NCBI RefSeq assembly: GCF_036226525.1
Contig: NZ_CP108487.1
Coordinates: forward strand, 7,254,001 to 7,318,000
Origin: Kribbella sp. NBC_01245
Lineage (GTDB): Bacteria; Actinomycetota; Actinomycetes; Propionibacteriales; Kribbellaceae
Direction: 5' to 3'
DNA: 64,000 nucleotides
Below are positions 23,340 to 34,007 of this stretch, piece after piece. The position numbers and the translations under genes were made by a program. Below the pieces are notes generated by a model that was not told where the DNA came from, did not search any database, and saw nothing but the letters and a program-made list of their open reading frames with translations. The stretch's first letter is position 1. Each line of letters begins with the position of its first letter.

Positions 23340-24603
23340 TCGCCTCCGAATTGGCTGCCTCCGCGGCCGCCACATCCGAGCTCGCCACGTCCGAGGTCCC
23401 CACGGTGGAGGGCGCTACCTCCGAGGTGGTTGGGGTGGTACGGAGGCGGGTGGCGTACGTGGTGAGGCGGGTGGCGAGGGGTTCGGTGTAGCGGGCGGCG
23501 ATCGGGCCGAGGATGACGAGGATGAGGACGTACGCCGTTGCCAGGGGGCCGAGGCGTGGTTCGACGCCGACGGCCAGGCCCGCGATGACGATCGAGAACT
23601 CGCCTCGGGCAACCAAGGTGCCGCCCGTGCGCCAACGGCCGGCCGGGCGAATACCCGCGCGCTTCGCGGCGAACCGCCCAGTCGCGATCTTCGTTGCCGT
23701 CGTCACCAAAGCGAGCAGCAACGCAATCCCCAGCACAGGCGGGATATCCGCCGGATTCGTACTCAGCCCGAAGAACACGAAGAACACCGCGGCGAAGAGA
23801 TCCCGCAACGGGCTCAGCAGATTCCGCGCACCCTTGGCGACTTCACCCGACAGCGCGATGCCGACGAGGAACGCGCCAACCGCGGCCGAGACCTGCAGCT
23901 GCTGAGCGATACCAGCGACGAGCAGAGTCAGCCCAAGCACCACGAGCAGCAACATCTCCGGGTTGTCCGACGAAACGGCCCGGCTGATCACCCGCCCGTA
24001 CCGCAGGGCCAGGAACAACACAATGCTCACCGTGCCAAGCGAGATCAGCAACGTAAGGCTTCCACCAGCCAAACCAACCCCGGCCAGCAGCGCCGTCAGA
24101 ATCGGCAAATAGACCGCCATCGCGAGATCCTCAAGCACCAGAATCCCAAGAATTACAGGGGTTTCACGATTACCCAGCCGGCCAAGATCCCCCAGCACCT
24201 TAGCGATGACCCCAGACGACGAGATCCAGGTCACGCCCCCGAGCGCCACCGCGGCGACCGGCCCCCAACCGAGCAGCAGCGCGACAGCCGCACCCGGCAA
24301 GGCGTTCAGGACGAAGTCGACGATGCCCGCGACGTACTGCGTCTTGAGCGTCCCGACCAGATCCGAAGCGGTGTACTCCAGCCCAAGCAAAAGCAGCAGC
24401 AGGATCACCCCAATCTCGGCACCGGTCGCCACAAACGCCTCACTCGCGCCAAGCGGCAACAAACCGCCATGCCCAAAGGCGAGACCCGCCAGCAGATACA
24501 ACGGAATAGGGGAGAAGCCGAGCCGGTTCGCGATCCGCCCGAGGATGCCGAGCGCCAGCAACAACGCGCCGAGCTCGATCAGCAGCGCCGTGAGGTCGTG
24601 CAC
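23332..24603 (-). CDS. khtU: CPA2-type cation/H+ antiporter, KhtU-like
   Basis: A 423-residue membrane antiporter with about 12 helices in the Na+/H+ exchanger fold. Characteristic parts are LLLLGLEYTASDL near residue 75, the broken-helix region SSSGVIAKVLGDLGRLGNRETPV near 130 and ARGEFSIVIAGLAVG near 340. A Ser/Thr/Ala-rich tail follows and there is no fused RCK domain. GTG start after GAGGGTAG. The preceding gene, three bases upstream, encodes a separate TrkA-C protein, which matches the KhtT-KhtU two-gene K+ efflux systems. K+ export coupled to proton uptake is expected. Confidence 0.88.
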   Translation of the reverse strand: MHDLTALLIELGALLLALGILGRIANRLGFSPIPLYLLAGLAFGHGGLLPLGASEAFVATGAEIGVILLLLLLGLEYTASDLVGTLKTQYVAGIVDFVLNALPGAAVALLLGWGPVAAVALGGVTWISSSGVIAKVLGDLGRLGNRETPVILGILVLEDLAMAVYLPILTALLAGVGLAGGSLTLLISLGTVSIVLFLALRYGRVISRAVSSDNPEMLLLVVLGLTLLVAGIAQQLQVSAAVGAFLVGIALSGEVAKGARNLLSPLRDLFAAVFFVFFGLSTNPADIPPVLGIALLLALVTTATKIATGRFAAKRAGIRPAGRWRTGGTLVARGEFSIVIAGLAVGVEPRLGPLATAYVLILVILGPIAARYTEPLATRLTTYATRLRTTPTTSEVAPSTVGTSDVASSDVAAAEAANSEATT

Positions 24604-24606
24604 GGT

Positions 24607-25089
24607 CTACCCTCCGGCGATCAGGTCGGCGACCGCGTCCACGCCCTCGCGCGTACCCACGACCACGAGGATGTCCCCGGTCGCGAAGCGGAAGTCCGGC
24701 GTCGGCGACGGCACTGCGTCCGTACGCCGAAGCACCGCCACGATCGAGGCGCCGGTCCGCGACCGCGCCTGCGTCTCGCCGAGCGTGCGTCCGCTGTACG
24801 GCGATCGGGCCGAGACGGGCAGTTGCTCGGTGATTAGGTCGATCTCGAGCTCGTGCAACGGCTGGATCGGCGCGGGCGTCAGCAGGTGGGCGAGCGCGGC
24901 GGCCTCGGCCTCGTCCAGCGGCACGCTGTCCTTGCAGTTGTCATCGTCATCCGGGTCGTGGAAACCGAGGAACCGCCGCCCGTCGATGTGGGCCACGATC
25001 GAGATGTGCATACCGCCTTCGGTGACCAGGTCGTACCGGGTGCCGATGCCCGGCAACGTGGTCCGGGTCGGGTGCGCCTTCGGTTCCAT
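24607..25089 (-). CDS. khtT: KhtT-like regulatory subunit with TrkA-C domain
   Basis: A 160-residue cytoplasmic protein. The N-terminal 75 residues include GIGTRYDLVTEGGMHISIV, as in KhtT proteins, and the C-terminal 85 residues are an RCK_C/TrkA-C domain (LGETQARSRTGASIVAVLRR, FRFATGDILVVVGTREGVDAVADLI) that binds a nucleotide to gate the partner antiporter. ATG at 25089 is preceded by GAGAGGT; longer upstream frames cross the divergent PadR promoter. It is separated from khtU by three bases, so the pair is one operon. Confidence 0.9.
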   Translation of the reverse strand: MEPKAHPTRTTLPGIGTRYDLVTEGGMHISIVAHIDGRRFLGFHDPDDDDNCKDSVPLDEAEAAALAHLLTPAPIQPLHELEIDLITEQLPVSARSPYSGRTLGETQARSRTGASIVAVLRRTDAVPSPTPDFRFATGDILVVVGTREGVDAVADLIAGG

Positions 25090-25169
25090 ACCTCTCCCTC
25101 GGTTTGCCGGGACATAGAAGTCAATCGTCCGCCGACGCCGCGCATTCCCGGCCGCTGGTGTGAGATGGG

Positions 25170-25200
25170 TTGCACCTGAGTGCAGTGCACCTAGTTGCAT
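25170..25200. promoter_or_regulatory. Probable PadR operator
   Basis: TTGCACCTGAGTGCA followed by GTGCACCTAGTTGCA forms overlapping inverted repeats with TGCA ends, 16 bases before the PadR start. It fits the gene-proximal autoregulatory sites of PadR proteins. Confidence 0.5.
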
Positions 25201-25202
25201 AG

Positions 25203-27785
<2,583 letters not shown>

Positions 27786-27797
27786 CCCGGGTGGGGT

Positions 27798-27893
27798 GGT
27801 TTTGCGTTCATTCGTCGGAATCCGCCCTCTCCCGCCGCATCCGGTGGCGATCCGTTTTCCTGAGGGCGGATTCCGACGAATGAACGCAAAACC
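27798..27893. repeat. Family A hairpin repeat, copy 2
   Basis: Arms 27798-27829 and 27862-27893 are perfect 32-base reverse complements; loop 32 bases. It starts 12 bases after the fadH stop. Confidence 0.9.
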
Positions 27894-27935
27894 AACGGGC
27901 GAAGCGGCGATGGAAACAGGCGTACTGTCCCTGGA

Positions 27936-28454
27936 ATGGAGTGGACGAACATCCGGACAGCAGGGCAGTCGGCCGAGTTCGTCCCGGCGGCCGTGCTGAA
28001 TCTGGTCAGCGACGACTTTCGAACCAGGGATGACGCCTACGCGAACCTCGAGAACGGTGTTGTCCAGCAGAGCCGGCTCTTCGAGGCCGCCTACTACACC
28101 GTGCCCCTCCTGATCGAGCTGCTCGAGCGATCGACAGAGGACACCGGCAAGGACCTCATCTACGACCTGCTCTACGAGATCGGCAACGGCTGGGCGGACG
28201 ACCGCATCACCCACAAAGACGGGACCTCTGAGCCACTACGCGAAGCCTGCCGCCGCGCGGTGCGCGATCACCTCAAGCTCTATCTCCGCGACGTGACCGC
28301 CGAAGACGAAACCGTCCGCCGCCGCGTCCTCGACGTCCTGGTTTCCATGGAAGACCCCGCGCGCCCCGGCGAGATCCAGCGCCTGCTCGGCGAAGTCCGC
28401 ACCACCGATTCCGAAGTCCTCGCCGACATCGCCCAAGCCAACAACGACCTCTAA
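27936..28454 (+). CDS. Hypothetical helical-repeat protein
   Basis: A 172-residue, highly charged, all-helical protein with no signal peptide. Segments such as YTVPLLIELLER, DLIYDLLYEIGNG and RRRVLDVLVSMEDPARPGEIQRLL resemble HEAT-like repeats, as found in uncharacterised actinobacterial proteins. ATG at 27936, no strong ribosome site. It is bracketed by two family A hairpins in the same relative arrangement (27798-27893 and 28464-28563), an unusual setting that suggests the gene and repeats could move as a unit. No function can be assigned. Confidence 0.75.
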   Translation: MEWTNIRTAGQSAEFVPAAVLNLVSDDFRTRDDAYANLENGVVQQSRLFEAAYYTVPLLIELLERSTEDTGKDLIYDLLYEIGNGWADDRITHKDGTSEPLREACRRAVRDHLKLYLRDVTAEDETVRRRVLDVLVSMEDPARPGEIQRLLGEVRTTDSEVLADIAQANNDL

Positions 28455-28463
28455 CCCGTTCCT

Positions 28464-28563
28464 TTCTTTGCGTTCATTCGTCGGAATCCGCCCTCTCCCG
28501 TGTGTAGACCTGTACCGGCAGGCGGTGGTCAGAGGGCGGATTCCGACGAATGAACGCAAAGAA
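28464..28563. repeat. Family A hairpin repeat, copy 3
   Basis: Arms 28464-28496 and 28531-28563 are perfect 33-base reverse complements. Starts 10 bases after the hypothetical gene stop. Confidence 0.9.
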
Positions 28564-28589
28564 GGGGGGCACCTGCCTGACAGGTCAGG

Positions 28590-28608
28590 TTAGGTGAGGC
28601 TATCCTTC
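28590..28608. promoter_or_regulatory. IdeR/DtxR box before the iron importer operon
   Basis: TTAGGTGAGGCTATCCTTC agrees at 15 of 19 positions with the classic DtxR/IdeR box TTAGGTTAGGCTAACCTAA. It ends 6 bases before the ATP-binding gene start, over the likely -10 region, so iron-loaded IdeR would block transcription. Confidence 0.75.
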
Positions 28609-28613
28609 ACGGC

Positions 28614-29423
28614 ATGCGTGTGGATGGTGGGTTGGCTGGGGAGGATCTGCACCTCGGGTACCACGGGAAACAGGTGGTCGAGGGGGCGTCGCTCCGGATC
28701 GAGGCGGGTGAGGTGACCGCGTTGATCGGGCCCAACGGCTCCGGCAAGTCGACGTTACTGCGTGCGTTGGCCCGGTTACACCACGCTGACAAAGGCCGGA
28801 TCTCCTTCCCTGACGGCACTTCCGCCTTCGACCTCTCCGCCAAGGACTTCGCCCGCCGGGTCACCCTGCTGACCCAGTCGCGGCCGACGCCGAGCGGGGT
28901 GAGCGTGCGCGATGTCGTCGGCTACGGCCGCCACCCGTATCGCAGCCGCTGGCGCGATGACGATCGCGACGGCCCGCGCGCGATCGAGCACGCGATGGAC
29001 GTGACCGGCGTGACCGCGATGGCCGAGCGGGCGGTTGACGAGTTGTCCGGTGGCGAGTTGCAACGCGTCTGGCTGGCGACGTGTATCGCCCAGGACACCG
29101 GCGTACTGCTGCTCGACGAGCCGACCACGTTCCTCGACCTGCGCTACCAGATCGAGATCCTCGACCTGATGCGCGACCTGGCCGATGACCATCACGTGGC
29201 CGTCGGCGTCGTCCTGCACGACCTCAACCAGGCGGCGGCCGTCGCCGATCGGGTCGCGCTGCTGGATCGCGGCAAGGTCCGGGCGACCGGCACCCCCGCC
29301 GAGGTGTTCGACGCGACCGCGCTGACCGAGACGTACGGCATCCAGATCGACGTACGTACGGACGCCCACACCGGCCGCCTGACCGCGGAACCCTTCGGCC
29401 GCCACCTCCAACGCCTCGCCTGA
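28614..29423 (+). CDS. Iron-siderophore ABC transporter ATP-binding protein
   Basis: A 269-residue FecE/FepC-type ATPase. Walker A GPNGSGKST near residue 41, Q-loop in LLTQSRPTPSGVSV, signature LSGGELQRVW, Walker B LLLDEPTTFLDL, switch His in VLHDLNQAAAVADRV. The pattern of the siderophore family (VRDVVGYGRHPYRSRW) is clear. ATG at 28614 has no ribosome site and lies just after the IdeR box, so the message may be leaderless. It heads an operon with the binding protein and fused permease. Confidence 0.92.
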   Translation: MRVDGGLAGEDLHLGYHGKQVVEGASLRIEAGEVTALIGPNGSGKSTLLRALARLHHADKGRISFPDGTSAFDLSAKDFARRVTLLTQSRPTPSGVSVRDVVGYGRHPYRSRWRDDDRDGPRAIEHAMDVTGVTAMAERAVDELSGGELQRVWLATCIAQDTGVLLLDEPTTFLDLRYQIEILDLMRDLADDHHVAVGVVLHDLNQAAAVADRVALLDRGKVRATGTPAEVFDATALTETYGIQIDVRTDAHTGRLTAEPFGRHLQRLA

Positions 29424-29468
29424 CCAACACCCCCCAAGCACCACCACCCCCGTAAATAAAGGAAGAAC

Positions 29469-30440
29469 ATGCGAATCACCGCCCTGGCCGTCGCCTCCCT
29501 GGCCCTGGTCCTGACTGCCTGTGGCAGTAGTGAGACCGTCACCCCCGAGCCGGAGGGCAGCGCTTCGGTCCAGCCGGTCTCGGTGACCGATGCCCGTAAC
29601 AAGAAGGTGGACCTGAAAGCGCCCGCCACCAAGGTCGTCGCACTGGAGTGGGGCGTCGTCGAGGGCCTCGTCACCCTCGGCGTGATGCCCGTAGGCATCG
29701 CGGACACCAAGGGGTACAACAACTGGGTGACCGCGGCCAAGCTCGACCCGTCGGTGAAGGACGTCGGAACTCGTGGCGAGTCCAGCGTGGACGCGATCGT
29801 TGCCTTGAACCCCGATCTGATCATCACCACCACCGACGAGGCGCCCAACACGATCGCCCAGTTGGAGAAGGCCGTGCCGGTGCTGGTGATTCGCGGTTCC
29901 GACGCGAAGAACGCCATTCCGCAGATGAAGACCAACCTCGACCTGGTCGCGCAGGCCGTCGGCAAGACCGACACCGCCAAGACCGTGCTCGCCGACTTCG
30001 ACAAGGCCCTTGCCGAGGGCAAGCAGAAGATCACCGCCGCCGGCAAGACCGGTGAGTTGTTCACCATGTCCGACGGCTACAAGCAGGGCAGCACGGTCTC
30101 ACTGCGGATGTACACGACCGGTTCACTGCTCGGCGCCGTCGCAACTGAGCTGGGCCTGAAGAACGGCTGGACCGGCGCGGGCGACAAGGACTACGGCCTG
30201 GCGCCGACCGACATCGAGGGCCTGACCAAGATCCCGAACGGCAACTTCCTCTACATCGCCAACAAGAACGACGGCGGTGACGTCTTCGGTGAGGACCTGT
30301 CGAAGAACGCCATCTGGAAGAACCTGCCCTTCGTGAAGAGCAACGACGTGCACCGGCTGCCGGACGGTATCTGGATGTTCGGCGGTCCGAAGTCGACCGA
30401 GCAGTTCATCGACGCGGCGGTCGAGGCAGTCACCTCTTGA
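29469..30440 (+). CDS. Iron-siderophore substrate-binding lipoprotein
   Basis: A 323-residue lipoprotein with a type II signal peptide (MRITALAVASLALVLTAC; lipobox LTAC, Cys18). The rest is a class III periplasmic-binding fold (FecB/FhuD-type) with KVVALEWGVVEGLVTLGVMP, VDAIVALNPDLIITT and a long central helix. AAAGGAAG precedes the ATG. The stop overlaps the TTG start of the permease gene. It captures the ferric siderophore on the outer face of the membrane and passes it to the transporter; which siderophore is unknown, and no siderophore biosynthesis gene is seen here. Confidence 0.92.
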   Translation: MRITALAVASLALVLTACGSSETVTPEPEGSASVQPVSVTDARNKKVDLKAPATKVVALEWGVVEGLVTLGVMPVGIADTKGYNNWVTAAKLDPSVKDVGTRGESSVDAIVALNPDLIITTTDEAPNTIAQLEKAVPVLVIRGSDAKNAIPQMKTNLDLVAQAVGKTDTAKTVLADFDKALAEGKQKITAAGKTGELFTMSDGYKQGSTVSLRMYTTGSLLGAVATELGLKNGWTGAGDKDYGLAPTDIEGLTKIPNGNFLYIANKNDGGDVFGEDLSKNAIWKNLPFVKSNDVHRLPDGIWMFGGPKSTEQFIDAAVEAVTS

Positions 30441-32530
30441 CCCTGCTCAAACCCGCAGCGGCGCAGACCGCCGTACCGGTCGCCCAGCCGGTACGGCGGA
30501 TCCGCGTCGCAGGCGTCTTCCTGCTCACGATCGCGGCCGTCGTCGTACTGGCCGGGGTGCATCTGACCCAGGGCACGTCGTCGATCGGAGCGGGCGATCT
30601 GCTCCGGCTGGCGATCGGCCAGGGTACGGATGACGCCGCCTCGGTCCTGGTCGCGTCGCGGCTGCCGAGGTTGCTCGCGGGCGCGCTCGTCGGCGTGGCG
30701 CTGGGAGTCGCCGGCGCTGGGCTGCAGTCGCTCGCGCGCAACCCGCTTGCCTCGCCCGACACGCTTGGCGTGAACGCCGGGGCCTACCTCGCGGTTGTCG
30801 TCTTCGCGGCCTTCGGCATCAGCCTGCCGACGTTGCCCGCGGGTGGCGTCGCCTTCCTCGGTGGATTGGCCGCCGCGGTGCTGGTGCTCGCGCTGTCCGC
30901 GGGTGGTACGAGCGGGCCGACCCGGTTGATCCTCGCGGGTTCGGCGATCGCGATGGCGTTGGCCGGTTTCACCACGTTGCTCCTGGTGCTCTACCAAGAG
31001 GAGACGGTCGGCACGTTCGCCTGGGGGAGCGGCTCGCTGGTCCAGACGGACCTGGACGCCGTTACCCAGATGGCGCCGATCGTTGCCCTCGGCATCATCG
31101 CGGCCATCCTTCTTGCCCCGAAGCTGGACATTCTCGCGCTCGGTGACGACACGGCCTCGGTGCTCGGTGTCAACGTACGGCGTACGCGCATGGTCATCAC
31201 CCTCGTCACGGTGATGTTGTCGGCCGCCGCGGTGACCGTGGCAGGCCCGGTCGGTTTCGTCGGCCTGGTCGCGCCCGTCATCGTCCGGCTGATCGCACCA
31301 CTGGTGCCCGGGTTGATGCGGCATCGCGTGCTGTTGCCGCTGTCGGGACTGGCCGGCGTCATCGTCGTACTCGGGGCGGATGTGGTGCTGCGCCTGGCCC
31401 TTGGTGGCAAGGCCGGTGTCGAGATTCCGACCGGCATCGTGACCATGCTGGTTGGCGCGATTGTGCTGGTCTGGCTGGCTCGGCGCTATCGCGATTCGGG
31501 CCCGAGCCGGACGGCCTCCGGGAGTACTCGCGGCCGGTTGCGCAGCCGTCGTACGTTCGTGATCGTCGCGGGCGTGCTCGTCGTACTGGTGATCGGTGCC
31601 GCGATCGTGGCCATGCTCGCGGGTGACGCCTGGCTCCGCACGGGCGATATCACGAACTGGGTCAGCGGACGCTCCGGTCGCGCGATCACGTTCGTGCTGG
31701 ATCAACGCTTCCCGCGAGTCGTTTCGGCCCTGCTCTGCGGTGCGGCTCTGGCCATCGCTGGCGCCACCGTGCAGGCCGTCTGCCGTAACCCGCTGGCCGA
31801 GCCGGGCATTCTCGGCATCACCGGTGGTGCCGGAGTTGGCGCGCTGCTGACGTTGATCCTCGCGCCCGCGGCCGGGGTTTGGCTGCTGTCCGGGTCTGCC
31901 GCCGTCGCCGCGCTTGCCACGTTCGCCTTGGTGTACGCGATCTCCTGGCGTGGCGGGTTGAGCTCTGACCGGCTGGTGCTGATCGGTGTCGGCGTCTCCG
32001 CGGCCGCGACGGCGGTCATCACGTTCCTGATTGTGTACTCGGATCCGTGGAACGTCGCGATGGCGATGACCTGGCTCTCCGGCAGCACGTACGGACGGAC
32101 GCTGCCGCAGGTGGTGCCGGTCGCGATCGCTCTGGTCGTGCTGACGCCGTTCCTCGTGCACGCTCGTCGCGAACTCGACTTGCTCTCCCTCGACGACGAC
32201 GTACCGCGCATTCTCGGCGTACGGCTCGAGCGGACCAGGCTGTTCGCCCTGCTCTGCTCGGCCCTGCTCACGGCGGCAGCCGTCTCGGCCATTGGCGTTC
32301 TCGGCTTTGTCGGTCTGGTCGCGCCGCACGCCGCGCGGGCGTTGGTCGGCGGGAAGCACGCGCGCGTACTGCCGGTCGCGGCCTTGCTCGGCGCGGCGCT
32401 GGTCAGCTTCGCGGACAGCATCGGCCGGACCGTGATCGCGCCCGCGCAGATCCCGGCCGGGCTGGTCACGTCGATGATCGGTGCGCCGTACTTCGTCTAC
32501 CTGCTCTGGCGCACCCGGCGCGCTTCATAG
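30437..32530 (+). CDS. Fused iron-siderophore permease (two FecCD domains)
   Basis: A 697-residue membrane protein in which two FecCD permeases are joined, as in E. coli FhuB. The first half (about 1-345) has LASRNPLASPDTLG-like AGLQSLARNPLASPDTLGVN and GFVGLVAPVIVRLI; the second half (about 365-697) repeats this as ATVQAVCRNPLAEPGILGIT and GFVGLVAPHAARALV. Around 20 transmembrane helices are expected. The start codon is TTG overlapping the binding-protein stop (TTGA), so translation is coupled. One polypeptide thus supplies the whole channel for the ATPase at 28614. Confidence 0.92.
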   Translation: MTLLKPAAAQTAVPVAQPVRRIRVAGVFLLTIAAVVVLAGVHLTQGTSSIGAGDLLRLAIGQGTDDAASVLVASRLPRLLAGALVGVALGVAGAGLQSLARNPLASPDTLGVNAGAYLAVVVFAAFGISLPTLPAGGVAFLGGLAAAVLVLALSAGGTSGPTRLILAGSAIAMALAGFTTLLLVLYQEETVGTFAWGSGSLVQTDLDAVTQMAPIVALGIIAAILLAPKLDILALGDDTASVLGVNVRRTRMVITLVTVMLSAAAVTVAGPVGFVGLVAPVIVRLIAPLVPGLMRHRVLLPLSGLAGVIVVLGADVVLRLALGGKAGVEIPTGIVTMLVGAIVLVWLARRYRDSGPSRTASGSTRGRLRSRRTFVIVAGVLVVLVIGAAIVAMLAGDAWLRTGDITNWVSGRSGRAITFVLDQRFPRVVSALLCGAALAIAGATVQAVCRNPLAEPGILGITGGAGVGALLTLILAPAAGVWLLSGSAAVAALATFALVYAISWRGGLSSDRLVLIGVGVSAAATAVITFLIVYSDPWNVAMAMTWLSGSTYGRTLPQVVPVAIALVVLTPFLVHARRELDLLSLDDDVPRILGVRLERTRLFALLCSALLTAAAVSAIGVLGFVGLVAPHAARALVGGKHARVLPVAALLGAALVSFADSIGRTVIAPAQIPAGLVTSMIGAPYFVYLLWRTRRAS

Positions 32531-32587
32531 AAGGAACGATCCGCGTATTGGCGGCCGGATAAGGCCTTCCGGAGCCGGTTAACCCGA

Positions 32588-32604
32588 TGTTCATTCACTG
32601 AACA
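32588..32604. terminator. Small hairpin after the iron importer operon
   Basis: TGTTCA-TTCAC-TGAACA, 58 bases after the permease stop, in an otherwise featureless 165-base gap. A weak terminator or a regulator site; undecided. Confidence 0.35.
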
Positions 32605-32695
32605 GCCGCGCAGCCCGAATGGGCCATTGCGCTGCGTGCTCAGGTGACTACTTTGCTGTTCACCGGAACTTGATCCCTACCGCCCGAGGTCGATC

Positions 32696-34003
32696 ATGAG
32701 TGAACTGAAGTTGCCGTCCCGTCGTTCGATCCTGATCGGGGTGACCGTCGGTGCCGTGCTGGCCGGCGCTGCCACCTCCGTCGCGACCGCGTCGAAGGAG
32801 GAACAGCCCCAGCAGGACAAGCCCATCGCGGTCAGCTCGACCGAAGGCGTGCCCGTGCCGGGGCAGCGGTTGCAGCTCAGCGAGAAGGGCGCCCGCGCGG
32901 GTACGTTCGCCGCGGCCGCGAAGTCCGCCGCCGGAGTGCAGCGCCTGTGCGCCCAGCAGGACGCCCGCTGGTTGCGCGTCCGGTTCGCCAAGCTCGACCT
33001 GGCCGGCAGCGACCGTGTCACGGTCGTCGGTGCGGCCGGCGGTAAAACGGTGCTAACGGCAACCAACTGGCGTGGTGAGGCCTTCTACACAAAGGCATTC
33101 CCGGGCCGCTGTGTGACGGTGACGCCGAGCTTTGCCAACCAGAGCAGCCAGTACGTCGTTGACGCCTACCAGGACGGCGCGATGCCATTGCCGGAGGCAA
33201 CGGTCGTCGTCGCGGCCGCGGGCGACATCTGCGGCTCGGCGTGCAACCAGACGCGCCCGGTGGTGACCAACATCAACCCGGCGGCCGTCATCACGGCGGG
33301 CGACAACGCCTACGACAGCGGGACGTTGTCGGAATACAACAACAAGTACCACCCGCAGTGGGGCGCCTTCAAAAGCAAGACGTACCCAAGCGCGGGCAAC
33401 CACGAGTACCAAACGTCTGGCGCCTCCGGATACTTCGACTACTTCAACGGCGTGGGCCAGGCGACCGGTCGTGCGGGCGCTCGTGGCAAGGGCTACTACA
33501 GCGTGGACATCGGCGACTGGCACTTCATCGCGCTGAACTCCAACATCTCCAAGAGCACCGGCAGCACCCAGGAGCAGTGGCTGCGCGCGGATCTCGCGGC
33601 GAACACCAAGCCCTGCGTCGCGGCGTACTGGCATCACCCCCGCTTCTCCGCCGGCAACTACAGCGATAACACGTCGATCAGGCCGTTCTTCCAGGCGCTG
33701 TACGACTACAAGGCCGACCTGATCATCAACGGGCATGACCACAACTACATCCGGTTCGCGCCTTCCCGTCCCGATGGCACCAAGGACACCGTGAACGGCG
33801 TCCGGCAGCTGCTCATCGGCACCGGCGGCAAGTCGCTGTACGGCTCGGGTGGTTCGACCGTGGCGACGATCGAGAAGAAGGAGTACAGCACCTTCGGCGT
33901 CGGCAAGCTCACGCTCACCGCGACCGGCTACACCGCCGACTTCGTGCCCGTGGCCGGCCGGACCTTCACCGACACGGTGACCGGCACCTGCCACAACGCC
34001 TGA
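32696..34003 (+). CDS. Secreted metallophosphoesterase
   Basis: A 435-residue calcineurin-like phosphoesterase. The N-terminus (SRRSILIGVTVGAVLAGAATSVATA) is a signal sequence with a twin-arginine-like start. Metal-binding motifs appear in order: AAAGDICG near residue 170, ITAGDNAYDSG near 200, AGNHEY near 235, AYWHHPRFS near 305 and NGHDHNY near 345, all as in purple-acid-phosphatase-like bacterial enzymes. A beta-rich C-terminal piece follows. ATG at 32696 after GAGGT. It probably hydrolyses phosphate esters outside the cell; the substrate is unknown. Confidence 0.88.
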   Translation: MSELKLPSRRSILIGVTVGAVLAGAATSVATASKEEQPQQDKPIAVSSTEGVPVPGQRLQLSEKGARAGTFAAAAKSAAGVQRLCAQQDARWLRVRFAKLDLAGSDRVTVVGAAGGKTVLTATNWRGEAFYTKAFPGRCVTVTPSFANQSSQYVVDAYQDGAMPLPEATVVVAAAGDICGSACNQTRPVVTNINPAAVITAGDNAYDSGTLSEYNNKYHPQWGAFKSKTYPSAGNHEYQTSGASGYFDYFNGVGQATGRAGARGKGYYSVDIGDWHFIALNSNISKSTGSTQEQWLRADLAANTKPCVAAYWHHPRFSAGNYSDNTSIRPFFQALYDYKADLIINGHDHNYIRFAPSRPDGTKDTVNGVRQLLIGTGGKSLYGSGGSTVATIEKKEYSTFGVGKLTLTATGYTADFVPVAGRTFTDTVTGTCHNA

Positions 34004-34007
34004 CGCG

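Noticed and set aside
30251-32359. Very long open frame on the minus strand opposite the iron permease
   Set aside because: It is antisense to a clear FecCD fusion, is Arg/Gln/Asp-rich with no family motif, and results from high-GC third positions of the real gene.
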